Of a stretch of DNA of 64,000 nucleotides, positions 53,731 through 61,380 are shown piece after piece. The translations under genes were made by a program, and so were the position numbers. The notes beneath the pieces are model-generated. The model saw only the letters and a program-made list of their open reading frames with translations, did no database searches and was not told the origin of the DNA. Numbering within the stretch: position 1 is the first letter of the stretch; every line of letters begins with the position of its first letter. Source of the DNA: an uncultured Flavobacteriales bacterium (lineage in GTDB: Bacteria > Bacteroidota > Bacteroidia > Flavobacteriales_D > Crocinitomicaceae); assembly GCA_913054135.1 (NCBI GenBank), contig CAJXJK010000008.1, forward strand, positions 124,001-188,000, written 5' to 3'.

Positions 53731-55335
53731 ATGATGGACCTGAAAAAAATTTTCACATTAACCTTTGTTGTTTTTATTGCGAGCAGTTCGTTCACGCAAA
53801 AAGTAGACAAGAAAATTTTGAATTGGTACAATGGCAAAAAATTTGGGATGCACACAGATTTGGCCTACAAAAAGCTGTTGAACGACAAGAAAGCTGAAGA
53901 GGTTGTAGTTGCAGTTATTGATTCAGGAGTTGATATTGAACATGAAGATTTACAAGGAAGAATTTGGACCAACCCAAATGAGATTGCCGGTAACGGGATT
54001 GATGATGACAATAACGGATACATAGATGATATTCATGGTTGGAATTTTTTAGGAGCGGCTGACGGAGAAAACATCAATGATGTTCAATTAGAGGTCACTA
54101 GATTATATGCACGATATCAAAAACAATTTGAAGGCAGATCTGCCAATCAAATTAATGATGATGAACAAGAAGATTACGCCCTTTATAAGAAAGTTAAAAA
54201 AGAGGTAGATGAGGTAAGAAAAGAATCTCAAAAAGAATTGGATGGAATTGCTGAATCTTGGGATCTGCTTGAAAAGTCAGATTCTCAGCTCAAAGAAAAA
54301 GTAGGTGGAGACTATACCTATAAAGATCTAAAGAAATTAAAAAATGACCCTGAACTTGCGCTTCAAGCTCAAATGATGATTCAATTAGATGGTTTTGGAT
54401 TGAGTTTTCAAGAATTTGCCGATTACAAAAAGTATTTAGAAGATGATTTGAATTTCACCTACAATATAGATGTCAATCCAAGAGAGATTGTGGGAGATGA
54501 TCCTTCTGATTTCAATGACAAGGTTTATGGTAACAATGATGTTGAAGGACCTGATGCCGGTCACGGAACTCACTGTGCCGGAATCATAAGTGCTGTGAGA
54601 GGTAACAAAATCGGAAATGACGGAGTTGCCGATAATGCAAGAATAATGTCTTTAAGAGCAGTGCCAAATGGAGATGAGCGTGATAAAGACATTGCCTTAG
54701 CTGTTAGATATGCAGTTGACAATGGGGCTAAAATTATCAGCATGAGTTTTGGTAAAAGCTATTCACCTTATCAAGAAGAAGTAATTGCCGCATATAAATA
54801 TGCTGAAGAAAATGATGTGCTATTAGTGCACGCAGCAGGAAACGAAGGAGTTGATGTTGACGTGACTGATAATTATCCATCTCCAAAATATGAATCAATG
54901 TCTCACCGTTTTTCAAACTGGATTGAAGTTGGGGCATCCACAAGATACAAGAAGGTGGAGTACAAAAGAGGTTACATGTGGAATGATGGTTTGGCCGCAG
55001 ATTTCTCAAATTATGGAGATGAAATGGTAGATGTTTACGCACCTGGTTTAGAGATTTACTCAACGGTTCCGCAAAGTGATTATGACGAATATGCGGGCAC
55101 CTCAATGGCCTGTCCTATGGTGTCAGGATTAGCTGCATTATTAAAAGGCTATTACCCTTCATTGAACATGACTCAGATAAGAGAAATTATAGTTTCATCA
55201 GTGCAAGACGTGAGTGAAATGACAACTCCCCTTCCTGGAGATTCTGAGACTATTGTTTCATTTGTTGATTTATGCAACACAGCAGGAATAGTGAACACAT
55301 ACAATGCTGTTTTAATGGCAGAAAAGCTTAAATAA
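53731..55335 (+). CDS. Exported subtilisin-like serine protease (S8) with long insertion
   Basis: 534 residues with a signal peptide (to about residue 23). The catalytic triad is complete: Asp64 (AVIDSGVDIEHEDL), His278 (GHGTHCAG) and Ser458 (AGTSMACP). Between Asp and His lies an insertion of roughly 140 residues (about 110-250), highly charged and helical, where normal subtilases have about 30-40. There is no prodomain-length N-terminal segment and no T9SS tail. It should act in the periplasm or outside. The next gene begins 6 bp downstream. Confidence 0.92.
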   Translation: MMDLKKIFTLTFVVFIASSSFTQKVDKKILNWYNGKKFGMHTDLAYKKLLNDKKAEEVVVAVIDSGVDIEHEDLQGRIWTNPNEIAGNGIDDDNNGYIDDIHGWNFLGAADGENINDVQLEVTRLYARYQKQFEGRSANQINDDEQEDYALYKKVKKEVDEVRKESQKELDGIAESWDLLEKSDSQLKEKVGGDYTYKDLKKLKNDPELALQAQMMIQLDGFGLSFQEFADYKKYLEDDLNFTYNIDVNPREIVGDDPSDFNDKVYGNNDVEGPDAGHGTHCAGIISAVRGNKIGNDGVADNARIMSLRAVPNGDERDKDIALAVRYAVDNGAKIISMSFGKSYSPYQEEVIAAYKYAEENDVLLVHAAGNEGVDVDVTDNYPSPKYESMSHRFSNWIEVGASTRYKKVEYKRGYMWNDGLAADFSNYGDEMVDVYAPGLEIYSTVPQSDYDEYAGTSMACPMVSGLAALLKGYYPSLNMTQIREIIVSSVQDVSEMTTPLPGDSETIVSFVDLCNTAGIVNTYNAVLMAEKLK

Positions 55336-55341
55336 ATACTA

Positions 55342-55998
55342 TTGAAAGCTGTCATCTTTGATATGGATGGAGTCTTGATTGACTCTGAACCTCTTTGGAA
55401 AATTGCTGAAATTGAAGCCTTTGGGAAAGTTGGAATCGATTTGACCCATACTGACTGTGAAGAGACTGTTGGGTTAAGAATGGATGAAGTCGTGAAACTC
55501 TGGTATGATAGAGTCGGTTGGGAAGGTAAAACATTGAAAGAAGTAGAAGATGATGTAATTAACATTGTCATTCGTGAAATCAAAGATCAAGGAGAGGTTA
55601 AAGAAGGAGTGCATGAAGCATTGTCTCTTTTACAGTCTCATGGATATAAAATTGGCCTAGCCACATCTTCGGCTATGAGAATTGCCAATACCGTTTTAGA
55701 GAAACTAAAAATTGAACATTATTTCAAAGCAGTTTGCTCAGCTGAAAACGAAATTAAAGGCAAACCTCATCCTCAGGTTTTCATCACATGCGCCAAAGCC
55801 TTAATTACAGATGAAGCAGATTGTTTGGTGATTGAAGACTCATTTAATGGAGTATTAGCGGCTAAATCTGCACGCATGAAAGTGATCGCAATACCTGAAA
55901 AAACCCACAATTATGACAAAAGACTCATAATTGCTGATAAAATTTTAGATTCTCTAAATGGTTTTAAATTAGATGAAGCACTACTTTTGTTTCGATAA
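55342..55998 (+). CDS. HAD-superfamily sugar phosphatase (HxpB/beta-PGM-like)
   Basis: 218 residues. HAD motif I FDMDGVLIDSEPLW, motif II TSSAM, motif III Lys in IKGKPHP and motif IV VIEDSFNG are all present, with a helical cap after motif I. The start LIDSEPLW and C-terminal organisation resemble hexitol/2-deoxyglucose-6-phosphatases. It is cytoplasmic; the actual substrate is not readable. The start is the TTG at 55342; motif I follows after four residues, so no ATG alternative exists. Confidence 0.9.
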   Translation: MKAVIFDMDGVLIDSEPLWKIAEIEAFGKVGIDLTHTDCEETVGLRMDEVVKLWYDRVGWEGKTLKEVEDDVINIVIREIKDQGEVKEGVHEALSLLQSHGYKIGLATSSAMRIANTVLEKLKIEHYFKAVCSAENEIKGKPHPQVFITCAKALITDEADCLVIEDSFNGVLAAKSARMKVIAIPEKTHNYDKRLIIADKILDSLNGFKLDEALLLFR

Positions 55999-56064
55999 AC
56001 ACCTCTTTTTCTAGGATTAAACATTAAAAATGATGTATCTTTAGGGCCGCTAAAATTGATACAC

Positions 56065-58332
56065 ATGACAAAGTACTTTCTTTTATTGGTTTGGATGCTC
56101 ATTTTAATCGCAGCAGAAGGACAAGAACTTAATTCAATTCATAAGGAACAATTAGATTTATATAATGCTCAAAACCAAACAACCGAATGGTATGAGCAAA
56201 ATGTAAACACCAAGAAATTTTATCATGCACAAGAAAGAACTTCTTGTAATCTTGAAAAAGTGGTTTATGGATGGCACCCTTACTGGGTAGGTTCTGCCTA
56301 CAATAATTATGATTGGGATTTATTAAGCCACTTATCTTTCTTCTCTTATGAGGTTGATGAAACAAATGGTGAGGCACTTTCAACTCATGGTTGGTCAACT
56401 TCAAATGCAGTAGACTCAGCTTTAGCGAACGGAACTAAGGTGACCTTATGTGTGACCTTATTCGGCGGTTCTGATTTAGCCACATTTTTACCAAATGCAA
56501 CAGCCAAGCAAACCCTTATTGATAACCTTATTCAATTGGTAAGTGATAGAGGAGCACATGGAGTAAACATTGATTTTGAAGGATTACCTTCTTCACAAAA
56601 AACAAACTTCGCTAATTTCATGGTTGATTTATCTGACCAAATGCACACAGCAATTCCAGGTTCTGAAGTGAGTACCGTTTTATATGCCGTTGATTGGAAT
56701 GATGTGTTTGATTTTGATATCATGGCGAATGCTGTAGATCATTTCATTGTAATGGGATACGCATACTACTATCAAGGATCTGGAAACACTGGTCCATGTG
56801 ATCCCCTTTATCATTATGGGTCAACTTACAACTACACATTATCAAAAACTACTACTTATTACCTTGACAGAGGATGTCCAAAAGACAAATTCGTTTTAGG
56901 ATTACCTTACTATGGTTACGAATGGGAAACTACGAGTATGACTGTTCCTTCATCTACTGTTGCTAATGGTGTGGCAAGAACTTTTGCGTACGTCAAGAAC
57001 AATATATCAGGAAACTATTCAGCAGGAAACTACACATGGGATGAAGATTCTTACACTGATATTTTCGCCTTTAATAATGGAGCAAACAAACAATGCTTTG
57101 TTGCACTCGAAGATGCCTTTGAGAAAAGATTAGATTTTGTGAATCAATCAGGAATTGCAGGTATCGGAATTTGGGCTTTAGGTTATGACAATGGATACTC
57201 AGAACTATGGGACGCATTGAATGATAAATTCACTGACTGTAAAGTTGACCCCTGCTCCGGAACAATTCATGATTTCGGAGGTCCAACTAAAAACTACTAT
57301 AATGATGAAGACTACACCTGGACTTTATCGCCAGATGGAGCAACTTCAATTGATGTTGATTTCACCATGTTTGATGTAGAATTGAATTATGACACCTTAT
57401 TCATTTATGATGGGACCTCAACTGCCGACCCTTTAATTGGATCTTATACAGGAACAAACTCACCTGGAACTTTCACGACTTCAACTGGTTCAATTACTTT
57501 TTATTGGAAATCGGATGGTGCCACAGTTGCACCTGGCTGGCTGGCAGATTATTCTTGTAGCACAACCACTACTAACCCGCAACCTGATTTTACTCAACCA
57601 ACTAACACTACTTTTTGCCAAGGAGAACTCATTCAATTCACAAACACATCAACAGCAGCCACCAATTATTATTGGGAATTTGAAAACGGAACTCCTGCGA
57701 CTTCTACCGATACTGACCCTGAAATCACTTATATGAGTTCAGGAACATATGACGTAACACTTTATGCAATTGATGGCACTGACACGAATACGACAAGCCA
57801 ACAAATTTCTGTGCAAGTTGCCGCAGCACCTCTATCTAGTTTCACTTCAAACTCTCCTGTGTACATGCCTAATTCAGCCATTTATTTTTCTAATGGTTCA
57901 GCAAACTCAAGTGTCTATCAATGGAGTTTCGGTGACGGTAATATTTCTTCAGACGCTAACCCATGGAACAATTATTCATCTGCCGGTACATACACGGTAC
58001 AGTTAATATCAGCTAATTATATTTGCCCAAATGACACGAGCAGCATGGTGGTTGAAGTGATAAATACGGTTGGGTTATTTGAGAATGAATCACAACAATT
58101 CTTAGTTTATCCGAATCCATTTAATAATGAAATCATCATTGATGGATTATTACTTCAAGGTTCAGCAGAAGTTAAAATTTATAGTGCTGAAGGGAAGTTA
58201 GTTTATCAAAAATCTAATGTCACAATTGATTCAAACGAACTAACCAACTTAAATTTTCTATCTTCAGGGAATTACATCATTGAAATCCAACAATCTGATT
58301 TCATTGAGAAATATAGATTAGTTAGAAATTAA
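56065..58332 (+). CDS. Secreted GH18 chitinase-like enzyme with T9SS tail
   Basis: 755 residues. Signal peptide (to about 21); GH18 catalytic domain (about 60-400) with catalytic Glu172 in GVNIDFEGL; a CUB domain (about 405-505: TIHDFGGPTKNYYNDEDY); two PKD domains (about 510-675; YYWEFENG, YQWSFGDG); and a C-terminal type A sorting domain (VYPNPFNNEIIIDG ... GNYIIEI). It is thus exported by Sec and sent out through the T9SS, where it should act on chitin or related glycans. The ATG at 56065 is preferred over an upstream TTG. The -7 candidate is TATCTTTA at 56036-56043. The lipoprotein gene overlaps its stop by 1 bp. Confidence 0.9.
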   Translation: MTKYFLLLVWMLILIAAEGQELNSIHKEQLDLYNAQNQTTEWYEQNVNTKKFYHAQERTSCNLEKVVYGWHPYWVGSAYNNYDWDLLSHLSFFSYEVDETNGEALSTHGWSTSNAVDSALANGTKVTLCVTLFGGSDLATFLPNATAKQTLIDNLIQLVSDRGAHGVNIDFEGLPSSQKTNFANFMVDLSDQMHTAIPGSEVSTVLYAVDWNDVFDFDIMANAVDHFIVMGYAYYYQGSGNTGPCDPLYHYGSTYNYTLSKTTTYYLDRGCPKDKFVLGLPYYGYEWETTSMTVPSSTVANGVARTFAYVKNNISGNYSAGNYTWDEDSYTDIFAFNNGANKQCFVALEDAFEKRLDFVNQSGIAGIGIWALGYDNGYSELWDALNDKFTDCKVDPCSGTIHDFGGPTKNYYNDEDYTWTLSPDGATSIDVDFTMFDVELNYDTLFIYDGTSTADPLIGSYTGTNSPGTFTTSTGSITFYWKSDGATVAPGWLADYSCSTTTTNPQPDFTQPTNTTFCQGELIQFTNTSTAATNYYWEFENGTPATSTDTDPEITYMSSGTYDVTLYAIDGTDTNTTSQQISVQVAAAPLSSFTSNSPVYMPNSAIYFSNGSANSSVYQWSFGDGNISSDANPWNNYSSAGTYTVQLISANYICPNDTSSMVVEVINTVGLFENESQQFLVYPNPFNNEIIIDGLLLQGSAEVKIYSAEGKLVYQKSNVTIDSNELTNLNFLSSGNYIIEIQQSDFIEKYRLVRN

Positions 58333-58802
58333 TGAAAATTGCACTTCCATTTCTTATCATTATTTGTCTCATTTCTTGCGAAGAACCAATGACATTTGAT
58401 AAAGACAAAGTAGAAAAAATTGTTTACCGTTTTCAAGATTCTTCTGTGCCCCCACAGTATCATAGATCATATGAAATCACCATCAGTCCAACAAAAATTA
58501 ATACAGTTGTTGACTCTTATGGAGACGTTTTGGCTCAAGAAGAATTAGAGTGCAGTGCAGAAAGTTTTGCAGCTCTTATTGAGACCTGTAACAACTCTAA
58601 ATTGGCAATTTGCGAAAATGACGATCCTCCGTGCACAGGACAAACATCTGAAACTTTAGATATTTATCAAGGAGAATTGCACTACGAATCATACTTGAAT
58701 CAATGTCAAGGAAACGATTACAAATCTTCTTGTGGAGATGTAAAATCAGTAATAAAGAAAATAAAAGGGATGGTGCCGAATTTGTCCAGCCTTTGTGATT
58801 AG
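58332..58802 (+). CDS. Small lipoprotein with several cysteines
   Basis: 156 residues. Signal peptide with lipobox LISC (about Cys17), so lipidated. The mature part has about seven further cysteines (LECSAES, ETCNNS, AICENDDPPC, NQCQG, SSCGD, SLCD), suggesting disulfides in a small beta-rich domain. It begins with the last base of the chitinase-like gene's stop codon, so the two are co-transcribed; it may help that enzyme or be an unrelated passenger. No family recognised. It ends against the convergent pseudouridine synthase gene (4-bp overlap). Confidence 0.72.
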   Translation: MKIALPFLIIICLISCEEPMTFDKDKVEKIVYRFQDSSVPPQYHRSYEITISPTKINTVVDSYGDVLAQEELECSAESFAALIETCNNSKLAICENDDPPCTGQTSETLDIYQGELHYESYLNQCQGNDYKSSCGDVKSVIKKIKGMVPNLSSLCD

Positions 58803-59644
58803 ACCATCTTCAAAAAAGACACTTCTTTTTCAGATAAATGCCTCCAAGTTCCTCTTGGCACATCCTTCTTAGTCAGTCCAGCGAACTTAACCCTGTCAAG
58901 TTTCACAACCTCATAACCAAGAGACTCAAACATTCTTCTGATCACTCTGTTTTTGCCAGAATGAATCTCTAATCCTACTTCACGGTTTTTTGAATCAGGA
59001 ATAAATTCAACCTTGTCAGCTTTTACATACTCACCATCATCTAACTGAACACCAGCCATCAATGCTTCAATATGCTCTTGTCTGATCGGTCTTTCGGCCT
59101 CAACATGATAAAGCTTTGCAACTTCATATCTCGGATGAGTTAACCTCTTCGCAAGGTCTCCATCATTTGTGAACAACAAAATTCCTGTAGTATTTCTATC
59201 CAATCTTCCAACAGGATAAATTCTTTCTTTACAAGCATTTGCAACCAACTGAAAAGCTGTCTTTCTCCCTTGAGGGTCAGACATTGTTGTGATAAAATTT
59301 CTTGGTTTATTCAAAAGCACATATTGCTTTTTCTCTGACTGAATGATTGATCCGTCATATTTTACCTCATCACCTGGCTTAACTTTAAAGCCCATTTCAG
59401 TGATAATTTTACCGTTCACTTCTACAATTCCGGTTGTAATCAATACATCCGCTTCTCTTCTAGAACAGATTCCTGCATTGGCAATAAACTTGTTCAACCT
59501 CACATCTTCACTAAAACTTGGTAAAGGATCTCCCTTACGTTTTCTGAATTTATCTTGAGGTTTATTATAGTGTTTCTTCCCTTTGTTGGCAAGACGCTTT
59601 CCGCTTCCGCTACCCTTATTATCTTTATCTCCTCTACCGGCCAT
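58799..59644 (-). CDS. rRNA pseudouridine synthase (RsuA/RluB family)
   Basis: 281 residues. A long basic N-terminal tail (rich in Gly, Lys and Arg to about residue 45), an S4 RNA-binding domain (VRLNKFIANAGICSRREAD), then the synthase domain with catalytic Asp in YPVGRLDRNTTGILLFTNDG and the motif IHSGKNRVIRRMFE. It makes pseudouridine in 23S or 16S rRNA; which one is not decidable here. Cytoplasmic. The next gene on the strand, kdsB, ends 31 bp upstream. Confidence 0.93.
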   Translation of the reverse strand: MAGRGDKDNKGSGSGKRLANKGKKHYNKPQDKFRKRKGDPLPSFSEDVRLNKFIANAGICSRREADVLITTGIVEVNGKIITEMGFKVKPGDEVKYDGSIIQSEKKQYVLLNKPRNFITTMSDPQGRKTAFQLVANACKERIYPVGRLDRNTTGILLFTNDGDLAKRLTHPRYEVAKLYHVEAERPIRQEHIEALMAGVQLDDGEYVKADKVEFIPDSKNREVGLEIHSGKNRVIRRMFESLGYEVVKLDRVKFAGLTKKDVPRGTWRHLSEKEVSFLKMV

Positions 59645-59675
59645 AATTATCTAATTTGCTGCGAAGGTATTGATT

Positions 59676-60398
59676 CTATTGGTTTAGTAAGCTTAAAACT
59701 TCTTCTAAATCTTCTGGGGTGTCAATGTTTGGCGTTTCAATAGTGGTTTCAGCAACTCTCAGCTTATAACCATTATACATCCACCTGAGCTGTTCAAGAG
59801 ACTCTGATTTCTCAAGCTCACAAGATTCTAACTTGAGTAATTCTTTCAAAGTTGAAAGCCTCCAAGCATAGATACCGATATGCTTATAGTGTGCAGTATT
59901 TGAGTTGTTTTTATTGAAAGGTATTGCGTACCTACTAAAATATAAGGCGTCAGAATTGGCATCTAAAACAACCTTTACTCTGTTCGGGTTCTCAATGCTT
60001 TCAATGTCATCAATCTTTTTTGCTAAGGTGCCTATTTTAACCTCAGAATCATCAAAAAGGGCAATCACCTTTTCAAGCTGTTGAGGTTTAATTAATGGTT
60101 CATCACCTTGAATGTTTATCACTACATCAACGTCTGAATAATGCTTAATTACTTCTCCGCATCTTTCAGTTCCATTCGAATGATTCTCTGATGTCATCAA
60201 ACTCTTTCCACCAAAACTTTTGACATGATCAAAAATTCTTTGGTCATCTGTTGCTACAACAACTTCAGAAATCATAACTGATTTTGAAGCCTGTTCATAA
60301 ACCCTTTGAATCATTGATTTTCCAGCAATATCAATTAGCGGTTTACCTGGGAAACGTGTTGAACCAAATCTGGCAGGGATAATTCCAAGAACTTTCAT
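59676..60398 (-). CDS. kdsB: 3-deoxy-manno-octulosonate cytidylyltransferase
   Basis: 240 residues. It activates Kdo as CMP-Kdo for lipopolysaccharide synthesis. Signature IIPARFGSTRFPGKPL at the start, VVATDDQRI, and NIQGDEPLI. No other Kdo gene is in the window. The C-terminal RVAETTIETPNIDTPEDLE is standard for the family. The gene is single-copy between the pseudouridine synthase gene and the sprF-like gene. Confidence 0.95.
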   Translation of the reverse strand: MKVLGIIPARFGSTRFPGKPLIDIAGKSMIQRVYEQASKSVMISEVVVATDDQRIFDHVKSFGGKSLMTSENHSNGTERCGEVIKHYSDVDVVINIQGDEPLIKPQQLEKVIALFDDSEVKIGTLAKKIDDIESIENPNRVKVVLDANSDALYFSRYAIPFNKNNSNTAHYKHIGIYAWRLSTLKELLKLESCELEKSESLEQLRWMYNGYKLRVAETTIETPNIDTPEDLEEVLSLLNQ

Positions 60399-60425
60399 CT
60401 TACAAAGCTATAAATCGTGAGAGAT

Positions 60426-61376
60426 TTATTTCCATCTACTTCTTCTTGGCTTTTTACGCCAACCTTTTTTGTTGACATATTTTCTTTTTTGGAATGCACT
60501 CTTGTACATTGACATTCCATATCCGAGTGTTAATTCATGGGTCATTCCTCCAAATCGATTTACTTTTCCAAGTCCTAAATCATATGAGTAAATAACTTTG
60601 AAATCTTCCCAAAGAATAAGTCCTGCACTTAACACAACCGTGTTGTCAATTCTATATCCACCAGATAACCAAAAACGATTTCTCAATAAAAAATTCATGT
60701 CAACAGAAGCTGCCAAGGGAGCCCCTTTCGTAAACTTTATCATGGCAGATGGGTAAAACTGTAATCCATATTCATCTACGATTCTGTATCCTCCAGTTAC
60801 ATAAAAATGCTGATAACTTAAATCTCCAAACATGGTTGATGTGGCATCAACATTATTATTATTAAAGATATAAGGTGCACCTACTCCTGCATGCCAATGC
60901 TTTGATCTGAAAAACAACCCACCACCAAAGTTTACTCCAGCTTTTTTAATTGTACCAGATAGACTTGGGTCGCCTCCATCAAAGTAAGAAAGCTCATTGT
61001 AATTGGCTGTGTTTTGATTATAGGTTGCTTTCAATCCTAAAGACATTCTAGTCTCTCTTCCTAATTTAATTGAATAACTGTAAGAACCACCAATTTCAAT
61101 ATGTTTGAAAACTGTGATCTTATCGTACAAGAATTGAATGTTAAAATTGTGTGCTCTAAATCCATAATAAGCATCTCCAATGAAAGTTGAAGGCGTTCCT
61201 TCAATTCCCATCCATTGATTTCTGTATAATACAGATCCACCTATAGTGTTAGACTCCTCAACGAATGCCGGATTGAACAGCTGATGATTATGCATGTATT
61301 GGCTATAGTTCACCCTATTCTGGCTAATCCCAGAAATACTAATTAAAACAGCAATTATGACTAAAACTCTCTTCAT
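60426..61376 (-). CDS. PorP/SprF-family type IX secretion protein
   Basis: 316 residues. Signal peptide (MKRVLVIIAVLISISGISQ), then NRVNYSQYMHNHQLFNPAF, a PorP/SprF family start, and an outer-membrane beta-barrel pattern with LGYGMSMY near the C-terminus and a very basic tail. Proteins of this family pair with a partner adhesin: SprF is needed for SprB delivery in Flavobacterium johnsoniae. Here the gene starts 4 bp after the stop of a SprB-like adhesin gene, so the pair is evidently a T9SS adhesin-translocation unit. Confidence 0.9.
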   Translation of the reverse strand: MKRVLVIIAVLISISGISQNRVNYSQYMHNHQLFNPAFVEESNTIGGSVLYRNQWMGIEGTPSTFIGDAYYGFRAHNFNIQFLYDKITVFKHIEIGGSYSYSIKLGRETRMSLGLKATYNQNTANYNELSYFDGGDPSLSGTIKKAGVNFGGGLFFRSKHWHAGVGAPYIFNNNNVDATSTMFGDLSYQHFYVTGGYRIVDEYGLQFYPSAMIKFTKGAPLAASVDMNFLLRNRFWLSGGYRIDNTVVLSAGLILWEDFKVIYSYDLGLGKVNRFGGMTHELTLGYGMSMYKSAFQKRKYVNKKGWRKKPRRSRWK

Positions 61377-61380
61377 CCTA

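Noticed and set aside
60403-60410. TAGCTTTG (minus strand) as the kdsB promoter
   Set aside because: It ends only 4 bp before the kdsB ATG, so initiation would fall within the start codon.
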